A stretch of DNA of 64,000 nucleotides from Myroides sp. N17-2 (GTDB lineage Bacteria > Bacteroidota > Bacteroidia > Flavobacteriales > Flavobacteriaceae). Under the pieces are notes generated by a model. That model had not been told where the DNA came from. It saw only the letters and a list, made by a program, of their open reading frames with translations, and did no database searches. Location: contig NZ_NSGJ01000001.1 in assembly GCF_002286775.1 (NCBI RefSeq), forward strand, positions 62,001 through 126,000, in the 5' to 3' direction. This document shows, one piece after another, positions 42,787 to 51,711 of this stretch; position 1 is the stretch's first letter; every line of letters begins with the position of its first letter. Both the position numbers and the translations under genes were made by a program.

Positions 42787-43995
42787 ATGCTAAGAGAAGC
42801 AAGCGAACAAAGAAAAAAACTAGCCACCATACTAGCCTTTTGTTCCATTCCCCTATCGGGCTTTGTCACTGATATATACCTACCCTCTTTCCCTGCTATG
42901 GCAAAAGGATTAGCAGTATCAGAACAAGATATACAACTCACACTTACCTGCTACCTATTAAGCTATGGAATCTCACAGATATTCGTAGGTAGTCTATTAG
43001 ATAACATCGGTCGTTATAAACCGCGTTTAGTAGCCTTACTAATCCTAATTATTACTAATTTAAGCATTACACAGATGGATAGCATATTCTATATCTGTAT
43101 AATGAGAATAATACAAGGTATGGCTATTTCTACCTTAGTAGTTGCTACACGAGCTATCTTTATAGACATCTATGATGAAACTAAGAGACAGTACTACCTA
43201 AGCTATTTTACTATTGTATGGTCATGTGGCCCTATATTAGCGCCGTTCTTAGGTGGATACTTAGAGAAGCTATTTAATTGGCATGCTAACTTCTACTTCC
43301 TAGCCATCTATGCAGGTGTACTACTAATCTTAGACCTGTGTATAAGCGGAGAAAGTATTCCTGAGAAGAAGAAGTTTAACCTATCAGATACATTAGGCTT
43401 ATATAAGATGATGCTGAGTGAGAAGAGATTTATGATCGGTACATTAATACTAGGATTAAGTTACTCTATCGTAATGATCTTTAATATAGCAGGACCTTTC
43501 TTAATAGAAGATACCTTTAAGTTTAACTCTGTTGTTATCGGCTATTGTACACTAGTACTAGGGTTCTCATGGATGTTAGGAGGCGTAATCGGAAAAAGAA
43601 GAATGCACTTAGATTTAAAACCTAAAGCACTACACCCCTCGTTAGTACAGGTCTCACTTATCGCCTTACTACTATGCTCTACACTATGGATAGAAAGTTT
43701 ACCTATCTTGATAGGATTCCTATTCTTAATACACATCTGTTCAGGTACGTTGTTTAACAACTTCTTTACCTCTACAATGTTGCAGTTCCCAAATAATGCA
43801 GGTACAGCAGGTGGATTAATGGGAGGACTAGTATATGTCTTGACTTCATTTATGACACTTCTAATCTCGTCAACAGGTAAGATAACTTCGTCATCAGAAT
43901 TAGGGATACGTTACTTACTAGTCGCTATCGCCCTACTATTCGCTATTCTAATTAGTATCAAACTTTATAATAAAGAGAAGAAGTCAGCTACATAA
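42787..43995 (+). CDS. MFS transporter, Bcr/CflA drug-efflux type
   Basis: 402 residues with twelve hydrophobic helices. The DHA1 start is recognisable (SGFVTDIYLPSFPAMAKGL) and so is the loop 2-3 motif (GSLLDNIGRYKPRL), as in Bcr/CflA sulfonamide-bicyclomycin exporters. A long linker sits between helices 6 and 7. Proton-driven efflux across the inner membrane is expected; the substrate is unknown. Expression is probably under the upstream AraC regulator. No simple terminator follows, but a long inverted repeat lies 31 bases downstream. Confidence 0.9.
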   Translation: MLREASEQRKKLATILAFCSIPLSGFVTDIYLPSFPAMAKGLAVSEQDIQLTLTCYLLSYGISQIFVGSLLDNIGRYKPRLVALLILIITNLSITQMDSIFYICIMRIIQGMAISTLVVATRAIFIDIYDETKRQYYLSYFTIVWSCGPILAPFLGGYLEKLFNWHANFYFLAIYAGVLLILDLCISGESIPEKKKFNLSDTLGLYKMMLSEKRFMIGTLILGLSYSIVMIFNIAGPFLIEDTFKFNSVVIGYCTLVLGFSWMLGGVIGKRRMHLDLKPKALHPSLVQVSLIALLLCSTLWIESLPILIGFLFLIHICSGTLFNNFFTSTMLQFPNNAGTAGGLMGGLVYVLTSFMTLLISSTGKITSSSELGIRYLLVAIALLFAILISIKLYNKEKKSAT

Positions 43996-44025
43996 CAACA
44001 CGCATTCATTAGGCTTTAAATAAGC

Positions 44026-44116
44026 AAGCACTACACCTTCGTCAACATTGCTATTACAGACTACCAAATTATGGCAGTTGTGAAAGTAAAAATATATTGT
44101 CGAATGTGTAGTGCTT
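44026..44116. repeat. Long imperfect inverted repeat (23-bp arms)
   Basis: The left arm (44026-44048, AAGCACTACACCTTCG then TCAACAT) and the right arm (44094-44116) pair with three mismatches. The loop is 45 bases. It lies 31 bases after the MFS stop. It could be a structured RNA, a weak terminator or a remnant element. Confidence 0.6.
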
Positions 44117-44262
44117 CTGTGTTTAAACTAGAAATACCCTTCTTAAAATATTACATTATATATGGAGTAGGTAATTCTTATATTCATCTAGATTTTATTA
44201 AATAACACACTTAATTATCTGTAATTTTGTCCAAGTGTTTAGGTAGAGAGAGTCTTTCTACC

Positions 44263-44416
44263 ACCTTAAATCTGCAGATAACGTTTAAACGAGAATGAAT
44301 TGTACAAAACAGAGCAATATTAGTGATTAAAGCACACTGTAGTGTGGTTTTAGAGCTAATTGAAGCTATGTAAAGTAGAATTTATTCGCAGTAAATAGTA
44401 GTTGCAGATTTAAGGT
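44263..44416 (+). repeat. MITE-like repeat family 1, copy D
   Basis: 154 bp with perfect 14-bp terminal inverted repeats (ACCTTAAATCTGCA at 44263-44276 and its complement at 44403-44416). The internal hairpin is CACACTGTAGTGTG. It is nearly the exact complement of copy B. It ends 48 bases before the start of the EamA transporter gene. Confidence 0.87.
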
Positions 44417-44464
44417 ATTACTATATCGTTCAACTTTAAATGTACCTAGAGTACGTTGTTAAAA

Positions 44465-45376
44465 ATGCAATTAAATAATAAGTTTGTAGGCTTCGCATCT
44501 GCTATATTCGCAGCGATGCTATGGGGAGTTTCAGGAGCTTTTGCTCAGTTCCTTTTTAGAGAAAAAGAGTTTAACGCAGAATGGTTAGTGACTGTTCGTC
44601 TTCTTATCTCAGGTGTATTAATGTTGTTATTCGGAATCGTTAAGAAGAATCCTGATATAACGAACATTTGGAAAGACAAGAAGTATGCTATACAGCTTGT
44701 CTTATTTAGTATCCTAGGGATGCTAACTGTCCAGTACACTTACTTCGTAACGATCTTACACTCTAACGCAGCTACAGCTACAGTGATACAGTATACCGGC
44801 CCAGTATTTATAGCCATCTATCTAGCATTAAGACTGAAGAAATGGCCTAAACCTATAGAGTTCTTAGCTATCGGTATGGCGATGTTAGGTACTTTCTTAC
44901 TAGTGACACATGGAGATATAAACACACTAAACATCACACCTACAGCTTTAGCTTGGGGTATTGCATCAGCTATCGCATTAGCAGTATATACACTGATGCC
45001 TATACATTTATTAGATAGATATAGCCCTATCGCTATTATAGGATGGAGTATGCTGATAGCAGGGATAGCGATGAGTATCATACATCCTCCGCATAAATTA
45101 GAAGGTATATGGGATAGAGATACTTACTTAGCCGTGCTATTTATCATCTTCTTAGGGACACTGATACCATTCTATATCTTCCTAATGGCGATTAAAAATA
45201 TCGGTCCACAGCGCGCTAGCCTTCTAGCCTGTGCAGAGCCTTTATCAGCTACATTAATAGCAGTAACATACTTCGGTGTCAACTTTGAATTAATGGATTA
45301 CTTGGGAAGTCTGTGTATTATAGCAACGATATTCCTTCTAACGAAGATTAAGAAGAAAGTTATTCCGGAGAATTGA
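44465..45376 (+). CDS. EamA/DMT family transporter
   Basis: Start at the ATG 44465 (MQLNNKFVGFASAIF); the frame can start at TTG 44456, but ATG is preferred. About 303 residues with ten hydrophobic helices in two EamA repeats. The second repeat has the usual PQRASLLACAEPLSATLIAV. A metabolite or drug exporter of the inner membrane, substrate unknown. Single gene with a strong terminator. Repeat copy D ends 48 bases upstream and may influence its expression. Confidence 0.88.
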   Translation: MQLNNKFVGFASAIFAAMLWGVSGAFAQFLFREKEFNAEWLVTVRLLISGVLMLLFGIVKKNPDITNIWKDKKYAIQLVLFSILGMLTVQYTYFVTILHSNAATATVIQYTGPVFIAIYLALRLKKWPKPIEFLAIGMAMLGTFLLVTHGDINTLNITPTALAWGIASAIALAVYTLMPIHLLDRYSPIAIIGWSMLIAGIAMSIIHPPHKLEGIWDRDTYLAVLFIIFLGTLIPFYIFLMAIKNIGPQRASLLACAEPLSATLIAVTYFGVNFELMDYLGSLCIIATIFLLTKIKKKVIPEN

Positions 45377-45408
45377 GATTATAACGGAAATAAAGAGTTT
45401 TAATGTAT

Positions 45409-45441
45409 TACGCGAGGTCAATTATTATAAGGCCTCGCGTA
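45409..45441 (+). terminator. Intrinsic terminator of the second EamA gene
   Basis: Stem TACGCGAGG/CCTCGCGTA with a 15-base loop, then eight T. It starts 32 bases after the stop. Confidence 0.9.
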
Positions 45442-45460
45442 TTTTTTTTCACCTTTTCGA

Positions 45461-45585
45461 TAGACCTATAAACGAAAAGCAAGTATACAAAATAGGTTAG
45501 AATTAGATTACTAAACTATGCTATAGTATGCTTTTAGAACTATGAAGTAGAATTCATCTGCGTTATTGGGCTAATATGCAATGTT
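45461..45585 (+). repeat. MITE-like repeat family 2, copy F
   Basis: Shares ATAAACGAAAAGCAAGTATAC, a central palindrome CTATGCTATAGTATG, and GAACTATGAAGTAGAATT with copy E. The ends are decayed, so the boundaries are approximate. Confidence 0.55.
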
Positions 45586-45622
45586 GGCACAAGACTTGAG
45601 CAAATCTGTCATTGATAGAATT

Positions 45623-45694
45623 ACCTCAACATTTCTTCAAGATTTCTCCACATATAAGCCTATTAGTAGTACTAATCTTGAAGCAGTGTTGAGC
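45623..45694. repeat. Imperfect inverted repeat (22-bp arms)
   Basis: ACCTCAACATTTCTTCAAGA at 45623 pairs with the complement at 45673-45694 with about three mismatches; the loop is about 28 bases. It lies between family 2 copies F and G in a gene-free gap (45377-45884). Confidence 0.6.
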
Positions 45695-45740
45695 TAGTGT
45701 TGAAATAATGAACTTATGGTTAAACATAGAATATCTAATA

Positions 45741-45860
45741 GCCGTATAAACCAAAAGCAATAATACAAAAAAAGGTTTTAATTGTTAATTTTCAATATGA
45801 TTAAAGAGTAAGGAAGTAGAATTGTATAGTGTCTTTAGCTAATACTGTTTTGGGTTTATA
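45741..45860 (+). repeat. MITE-like repeat family 2, copy G (degenerate)
   Basis: GTATAAACCAAAAGCAATAATAC at the left (shared positions only), then AAGGAAGTAGAATTGTATAG and the right end GCTAATACTGTTTTGGGTTT, which matches copy E. The central palindrome is lost. It ends 25 bases before the flippase stop codon. Confidence 0.5.
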
Positions 45861-45884
45861 CAAAAAATATTGGCTAGCAATTCA

Positions 45885-47351
45885 CTACAGCCCAAACTTG
45901 CGAAGTAGTTTATCTAACATGGCCTTTACTCCTGTCACCCAATTAGTCTTGAATACAATGATAAAGTTAAGCACTATAACTAAACCTACCTTTACAATCA
46001 AATCTATCAGCGTATGTGAACTAGCAGGGATAAAGAATACAACTACTCCAAACACAAGCATTAATAAGAACAATAGAAAGAAGTTCTTATCAAATGGCCA
46101 CAACTTCATCTTCTGATAGATATAATAGGTCTTAGCTACATTAAACAATGTTAGAGACAACAATGATGCTAGTCCCACACCGAATATTCCTAAATCTGTA
46201 TACGCAAGTAAAACATAGTTCAGCACAACGTTTAAAACCATCAGGCTCAAAATAGAGACAAGGTTAAAACGATAATACTTAGAATAAGAGATAATCTCTG
46301 TACTAAAGCCTGTCGACATATTAATCACTACATTAATCCCCAATAAGTATATAATAGGAATAGAGGGAGCTAACTTATCATACGTTGGCAATAGTTTAAA
46401 AAGTGGCTCTATACCAACTGCAACACAGCTAAACAAAAGCATCCCTATAAAGAATAGATTACGAGCGACCTCTTTATATTTCATATTTAACGTACGCAAC
46501 TCTGCTCTCTTAATCAAATCTGAGATAATAGGTGCATATAAGGCAAATACCCCCGTAGCAGGTATAGCAAGTGTTGACGCTAAAGTAACTCCGATATTAT
46601 ATGTCCCATTTGCTTCATACGAAATAAAGTAAGGAATCATCAGAGAGTCCACTCTAAACGCAAAGAAAGAACCAAAACTTCCTGCAAAAGCAAATAGACT
46701 ATAAGCATAGTATTCCTTCTTCCCTACGTAAGCGAACAAGTCTTCATACTTCCAATGCCAACTGTATTTAAAATGCTTATGTATATAACTACCGATAACG
46801 ATAGCTATGATATAATAGGCTATAATATAATACCAAACTGCTTGATCTACTGAGAAGCTTGTATAGATTACCATCAGAAACACAGTAGGCAAAGCTATCT
46901 TAGGGATTATTTTCTCAAAGAATGTAGGGAATGATATACGCTGTAAGTTGGTTGCTTGTCTTCTAAAGAGTTCGATATACGCCATAGAAATCGCTAATAT
47001 GAACCCCATAATAACGTATTTCATCTCTGCTCCTTGATACACAAAAGAACCCAAAAAGAGTAGCACCCCTACTCCTATCGTTAATTTGGCCATAGAGAGC
47101 AGACTAAAACTAAAGAGTTTACCCTGCAGGCGTTCACTAAGTTTAGGATAAAAGTTAATCAATGCATGTGTACTTCCCAATACAATGATCGGGAACATAA
47201 TCTGCGCACACGCATCTACAAAGCGGATAATACCTAGCAATTCTTTATCTTGAGGATAGACTAATACAGTCGACACCACTCCTATCAATACACCGATGTA
47301 GTTGATAAGGGTAAAAAGAAATGCCTGTTTAGTTGATATTTTATCCTGCAT
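45885..47351 (-). CDS. Polysaccharide flippase (Wzx/MATE-like, oligosaccharide flippase family)
   Basis: 488 residues with about fourteen hydrophobic helices, starting with the typical FTLINYIGVLIGVVSTVLVYP. It probably flips lipid-linked oligosaccharide or O-antigen units across the inner membrane. Transcribed alone, divergent from a family 2 glycosyltransferase. Together with ManC at 50-51 kb this suggests surface polysaccharide synthesis, although no complete gene cluster is present here. The 507 bases downstream hold family 2 repeats and an inverted repeat. Confidence 0.88.
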   Translation of the reverse strand: MQDKISTKQAFLFTLINYIGVLIGVVSTVLVYPQDKELLGIIRFVDACAQIMFPIIVLGSTHALINFYPKLSERLQGKLFSFSLLSMAKLTIGVGVLLFLGSFVYQGAEMKYVIMGFILAISMAYIELFRRQATNLQRISFPTFFEKIIPKIALPTVFLMVIYTSFSVDQAVWYYIIAYYIIAIVIGSYIHKHFKYSWHWKYEDLFAYVGKKEYYAYSLFAFAGSFGSFFAFRVDSLMIPYFISYEANGTYNIGVTLASTLAIPATGVFALYAPIISDLIKRAELRTLNMKYKEVARNLFFIGMLLFSCVAVGIEPLFKLLPTYDKLAPSIPIIYLLGINVVINMSTGFSTEIISYSKYYRFNLVSILSLMVLNVVLNYVLLAYTDLGIFGVGLASLLSLTLFNVAKTYYIYQKMKLWPFDKNFFLLFLLMLVFGVVVFFIPASSHTLIDLIVKVGLVIVLNFIIVFKTNWVTGVKAMLDKLLRKFGL

Positions 47352-47379
47352 AATAATGCGTAACTCTGTTAATCAAATA

Positions 47380-47387
47380 CAAATATA
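47380..47387 (-). promoter_or_regulatory. Putative -7 box for the flippase gene
   Basis: CAAATATA on the plus strand reads TATATTTG on the minus strand, 29 bases before the ATG at 47351. Confidence 0.5.
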
Positions 47388-47487
47388 CTTGCTAATAAGT
47401 GCTTAACTACTATTTTTTTTAAATTTGTAAATCTTAAGCAGCTTAGTTCTTTATTGTAGAGTACTATAGTTGTACAAATATCATTAC

Positions 47488-48342
47488 ATGAAATACCTAG
47501 TTATCATGCCTGCTTATAATGAGTCGGCTTTTATAGAGCAGACTTTAGATAGTTTAACACAGCAGACATTGTTACCCTCTCGTGTAATAATCGTGAATGA
47601 TAATTCTACAGATGATACCGCTAACCTAGTTGAGACAAGTTATGCTAGTGTACCATATATAGGCCTAATCAATAAGGCTTCAGAAGCAATTCACTTACCA
47701 GGAAGCAAGGTTATACAGGCATTTAACTACGGCTTAGCACAAGTGGATAATTTAGAAGACTATGACTTCATCGTAAAGTTAGACGCAGATCTTATCTTGC
47801 CAACTGATTACTTTATGACTATCGCTAACCAATTTAAGAAAGATAAATCTATTGGTATGGTGGGGGGATTTGCATACATCGAGAAAGACAACCAATGGGT
47901 AATAGAGAGCTTGACAGATAAAGATCATATTAGAGGGGCATTTAAAGCATATCGAATAGAATGCTTTAAACAGATAGGAGGTCTTAAGCCAGCTATGGGA
48001 TGGGATACCGTAGATGAACTATTATGTAGATTCTATAACTGGAAGATAGTCACTATAGATACGCTAAAAGTCAAACATCTTAAACCTACCGGAGCAATGT
48101 ATAACAAGGCTGCACGTTATAAACAGGGTGAAGCGTTCTATAGATTGCATTACGGTATTGTCATTACGTCTATTGCCGCTCTTAAACTAGCAATGAAAAA
48201 GCAGAAGCCTTTCTTATTTATTGACTACATAAAGGGATACTATAAAGCAAAGAATGAAAAACAACCTTACTTAGTGACAGATGAGCAAGGTACATTCATT
48301 CGCAATTACCGTTGGAAAAAGATTAAATCAAAACTGGTCTAA
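47488..48342 (+). CDS. Family 2 glycosyltransferase
   Basis: Start at ATG 47488 (MKYLVIMPAYNE); the frame can run back to a TTG at 47470. About 284 residues with a GT-A fold: nucleotide-binding MPAYNESAFIEQTLDSL, VNDNSTDDT, and the DxD motif in KLDADLILP. No transmembrane segment, so cytoplasmic or peripheral. It adds a sugar to an envelope glycan; donor and acceptor are unknown. It is divergent from the flippase and 68 bases ahead of mlaE on the same strand. Confidence 0.88.
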   Translation: MKYLVIMPAYNESAFIEQTLDSLTQQTLLPSRVIIVNDNSTDDTANLVETSYASVPYIGLINKASEAIHLPGSKVIQAFNYGLAQVDNLEDYDFIVKLDADLILPTDYFMTIANQFKKDKSIGMVGGFAYIEKDNQWVIESLTDKDHIRGAFKAYRIECFKQIGGLKPAMGWDTVDELLCRFYNWKIVTIDTLKVKHLKPTGAMYNKAARYKQGEAFYRLHYGIVITSIAALKLAMKKQKPFLFIDYIKGYYKAKNEKQPYLVTDEQGTFIRNYRWKKIKSKLV

Positions 48343-48410
48343 CCATTTTTTTGCGTTAATAAACTTAAAACTCATTTGTAATTGGTAATTTAGCCGATAT
48401 TTTAATATTT

Positions 48411-49157
48411 ATGATAAAATCTGGATTAACACATATAGGACAGTACTTTATAATGCTAAAGGAAATGTTTAGCAAAATGACCAAATGGAAGGTTATGAAA
48501 GTACTTATATTTAAAGAGATAGACGATCTAATCATCGGATCTTTAGGTATTGTAGCGTTCCTATCGTTTTTCGTTGGAGGTGTTGTAGCTATCCAAACTG
48601 CACTTAACTTAACTAACCCACTTATACCTAAGTATCTTATCGGGTTCGCTACTAGACAATCTGTCATCCTAGAGTTCGCTCCTACCTTTATCTCTATCAT
48701 TATGGCAGGTAAGATGGGATCATTTATTACTTCTAGTATTGGTACGATGCGTGTAACAGAGCAGATAGATGCTTTAGAAGTAATGGGAGTTAGTTCACTA
48801 AACTATTTGGTATTTCCTAAGCTAGTAGCGGTAATGTTATATCCTTTTGTGATCGGTATCAGTATGTTCTTAGGAATTGTTGGTGGATGGTTTGGTGGTG
48901 TTATGGGTAACTTCGTTACATCTGAGCAGTTTATCATTGGTTTACAAGATTCATTTACACCATTCCACGTTACATATGCTTTTATTAAGACCTTCTTATT
49001 TGGGTTCTTATTAGCAACTATACCATCTTACTTTGGATATTATATGAAAGGTGGAGCATTAGAAGTAGGTAAAGCGAGTACTACTTCATTCGTATGGACG
49101 AGTGTAGCTATTATCTTAACCAACTATATATTAACCTCTCTACTTTTAAGCAACTAA
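48411..49157 (+). CDS. mlaE: MlaE-type phospholipid ABC transporter permease
   Basis: 248 residues. The MlaE permease core is clear: FFVGGVVAIQTALNL, ATRQSVILEFAPTFISII, and SSIGTMRVTEQIDALEVMG. Five or six membrane helices follow an N-terminal amphipathic helix. It works with the ATPase encoded 3 bases downstream to move phospholipid between the inner and outer membranes, keeping lipid asymmetry. The MCE (MlaD) partner is not adjacent. Confidence 0.93.
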   Translation: MIKSGLTHIGQYFIMLKEMFSKMTKWKVMKVLIFKEIDDLIIGSLGIVAFLSFFVGGVVAIQTALNLTNPLIPKYLIGFATRQSVILEFAPTFISIIMAGKMGSFITSSIGTMRVTEQIDALEVMGVSSLNYLVFPKLVAVMLYPFVIGISMFLGIVGGWFGGVMGNFVTSEQFIIGLQDSFTPFHVTYAFIKTFLFGFLLATIPSYFGYYMKGGALEVGKASTTSFVWTSVAIILTNYILTSLLLSN

Positions 49158-49160
49158 GAA

Positions 49161-49937
49161 ATGATTGAAGTAAAAAACATACAAAAGTCGTTTGATGGTA
49201 CGCAGGTACTTAAAGGTATTAGTACTACATTCGAAACAGGTAAAACAAACCTTATCATCGGACAAAGTGGTTCTGGTAAAACAGTAATGCTTAAAACACT
49301 ATTAGGTATACACACTCCTGATTCAGGAATAATTAGTTTTGATGGTAGAATATCTACAGAACTTACCTCTTCTGAACGAAGAGATTTAAGAACTGAAATT
49401 GGAATGGTATTCCAAGGAAGTGCTCTATTTGACTCTATGACTGTAGAAGAAAATATCGCTTTCCCTCTAAAAATGTTTACTAACAAATCTGACGAGGAAG
49501 TAGCACAACGAGTTAACGAAGTTATTGACCGAGTTAACCTTATCAATGCAAATAAAAAGAAACCGTCAGAGATATCAGGAGGTATGCAGAAGAGGGTAGC
49601 TATCGCAAGAGCAATAGTAAATAACCCAAAATACTTATTCTGTGATGAACCTAACTCAGGTCTTGACCCGAAAACAGCTATCGTTATCGATAACTTAATT
49701 CAAGAGATCACACATGAGTATGGCATCACGACTGTTATCAACACACACGATATGAACTCTGTACTAGAAATAGGTGAGCATATCGTATTCTTAAAGAATG
49801 GTGTATTAGCATGGTCTGGTAACCACAAAGAAATCATTCAGACAGACAATGAAGATGTAGTAGACTTCGTATACTCATCAGAACTTTTTAGAATGGTTCG
49901 TCAAGCAATGAGACAAATCGGAAACGAGAAGAAATAA
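49161..49937 (+). CDS. mlaF: MlaF-type ABC transporter ATPase
   Basis: 258 residues: Walker A GQSGSGKT (Lys40), signature SGGMQKR, Walker B YLFCDEPNSGLDP, and the switch His in NTHDMNS. SGGMQKRVAIARA is typical of Mla-type ATPases. It energises the permease encoded directly upstream. The two genes end at a strong terminator, so no MlaD, MlaB or MlaC gene follows. Confidence 0.94.
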   Translation: MIEVKNIQKSFDGTQVLKGISTTFETGKTNLIIGQSGSGKTVMLKTLLGIHTPDSGIISFDGRISTELTSSERRDLRTEIGMVFQGSALFDSMTVEENIAFPLKMFTNKSDEEVAQRVNEVIDRVNLINANKKKPSEISGGMQKRVAIARAIVNNPKYLFCDEPNSGLDPKTAIVIDNLIQEITHEYGITTVINTHDMNSVLEIGEHIVFLKNGVLAWSGNHKEIIQTDNEDVVDFVYSSELFRMVRQAMRQIGNEKK

Positions 49938-49940
49938 ATG

Positions 49941-49980
49941 TAAAAAAGGAGTAATGTGATTAACATTACTCCTTTTTTTA
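49941..49980. terminator. Bidirectional intrinsic terminator
   Basis: A perfect stem TAAAAAAGGAGTAATGT/ACATTACTCCTTTTTTTA with a 5-base loop. It ends the mla operon (+) and the manC-containing operon (-). Confidence 0.95.
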
Positions 49981-49998
49981 TATAGTATATTTTTATTA

Positions 49999-51069
49999 CT
50001 ATTCTTTCAGTTTATCAGACACTAGCTGACTTACTACTTTGATTTCTTGTTCTTTCTTCTTAGGGTATAGCAGTAAGATATCATCCTTATCTACGATAAT
50101 ATAGTCATTAAGACCATCTACTACTACTACTTTCCCCTTAGCCGTTCTAACGATGTTATTAGTAGCGTTATTAAAGAATGCAGTTGCATTCACCACAGCA
50201 TTCTCATTCTCATCCTTAGGCAACTTATCGTATAAAGACCCCCAAGTTCCTAAGTCGTTCCAATCAAATGTAGCGGGTTGTACATATACGTTATTCGCTT
50301 TTTCCATAACAGCATAATCTATAGAGATATTCTCTGCCTTAGAGTAATTCTCTTCTATAAACGCCTTTTCACCATCTGTGTTTAGCAAATCATATCCTTC
50401 ATTAAACAATTCCATCATTGCAGGTTGAAACTCAGCAAAGGCATCTAATATAGCACCTACGCTCCAAATAAAGATACCTGAGTTCCACAAGAAGTGGCGA
50501 CTTTGAACAAACTTACGAGCTGTTACATAGTCAGGCTTCTCCCTAAACTGAACTACCTTTTTAATCGGACGTGAATCTAGTTTATTGAACTCTATATACC
50601 CATAACCTGTGTTAGGAAATGTAGGTAAGATACCTAAAGTCATCAATACCTTATCTCTCTCACATACATCAAAAGTACGTTGTAAGTTAGACACGAATTG
50701 TAATTCATCCTCTATCCAGTGATCACTAGGTGCTACCACCATCACTGCATCAGGATTATTCTTTTTAATCTTCATAGCCGCATATAGTATACAGGGTGCT
50801 GTATTACGCATATCCGGTTCTAATATAATATTATTCTCGTGTACTGCTGGTAACTGAGTCATTACCATTTCTTTATAATTCGCATGTGTTAGAATAAGAA
50901 TATTCTCCTTAGGCACTACTTGAGACAGGCGCTTAAACGTCTTCTGAATCAAGGTATCACCAGATCCTAACATATCGTGAAATTGTTTTGGAAACTCAGG
51001 AGTACTTACTGGCCAAAAACGTGACCCTACTCCACCAGCCATTATCACTGCATAATAATTTGAACTCAT
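49999..51069 (-). CDS. manC: Mannose-1-phosphate guanylyltransferase
   Basis: 356 residues of the nucleotidyltransferase type: MAGGVGSRFWPVSTPEFPKQ is the family signature at residues 10-29, with VVAPSDHWI and FREKPDY further on. It makes GDP-mannose from GTP and mannose 1-phosphate. The short form lacks the PMI domain of bifunctional ManC/AlgA enzymes. It is last in a four-gene minus-strand run (M28, SDR, SprT-like, ManC) with gaps of 1, 13 and 5 bases. GDP-mannose feeds envelope glycans. Confidence 0.94.
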   Translation of the reverse strand: MSSNYYAVIMAGGVGSRFWPVSTPEFPKQFHDMLGSGDTLIQKTFKRLSQVVPKENILILTHANYKEMVMTQLPAVHENNIILEPDMRNTAPCILYAAMKIKKNNPDAVMVVAPSDHWIEDELQFVSNLQRTFDVCERDKVLMTLGILPTFPNTGYGYIEFNKLDSRPIKKVVQFREKPDYVTARKFVQSRHFLWNSGIFIWSVGAILDAFAEFQPAMMELFNEGYDLLNTDGEKAFIEENYSKAENISIDYAVMEKANNVYVQPATFDWNDLGTWGSLYDKLPKDENENAVVNATAFFNNATNNIVRTAKGKVVVVDGLNDYIIVDKDDILLLYPKKKEQEIKVVSQLVSDKLKE

Positions 51070-51074
51070 ATATC

Positions 51075-51698
51075 TTATCTATTTACAACATAATGGGTAA
51101 GCAACTCTACTTCAGCATTTGCTTTAAAAGTATAGCTACGGCCCGTTGACACCTCTAAACATTCAAACAGTTTCACCCTGATAGGTCCACGTTTAAATAT
51201 CTTTCCATTATATGTTTTAAAATGACTTCCCAAAGGAATCTCATATATAAAACACGTTTTATTATTTATATCCTGTACATCATATCGCTTCATTGCTATA
51301 GAGAGACGTTCATCTGTATCACTACTCGCTGAAGGATTCTTAAAGTGATTCGCTAATAAAGGCAATAATGCACTAGGAAATACTTCTGTTCTCAAAAAAG
51401 GAAGCATCAATAACTGAAAGGTACTCTTCCACTCTACCCCATGAGGCTTTATCCTTCCACCATACTTTTGATATGTCACTAAATGCGCGATCTCGTGAAT
51501 TAAGGTCATCAAAAAACGATAAGGGTTCAAATTAGAATTTATCGTGATTAAATGCTTTCCATCGTGATTACGTGTATAGTCACCATGACGAGTAACACGC
51601 TCATGTACTATTTTTAAATGTACATGATAATGCTTTATCAACTCAAATACAGCTTCTACAGATTGCTCCGGCAAATATGGACGTAACGTTTCTATCAA
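51075..51698 (-). CDS. SprT-like zinc metallopeptidase-domain protein
   Basis: 207 residues. The HEIAH zinc motif is at residues 68-72 in LMTLIHEIAHLV, with conserved GVEWKSTF after it, as in SprT/Spartan. Spartan proteins cleave DNA-protein cross-links; bacterial SprT is poorly understood. The C-terminal half lacks the four-Cys zinc ribbon of some members. Cytoplasmic. It overlaps no gene but lies 5 bases before manC, so it is co-transcribed. Confidence 0.85.
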   Translation of the reverse strand: MIETLRPYLPEQSVEAVFELIKHYHVHLKIVHERVTRHGDYTRNHDGKHLITINSNLNPYRFLMTLIHEIAHLVTYQKYGGRIKPHGVEWKSTFQLLMLPFLRTEVFPSALLPLLANHFKNPSASSDTDERLSIAMKRYDVQDINNKTCFIYEIPLGSHFKTYNGKIFKRGPIRVKLFECLEVSTGRSYTFKANAEVELLTHYVVNR

Positions 51699-51711
51699 TT
51701 ACTTCTTTTTT

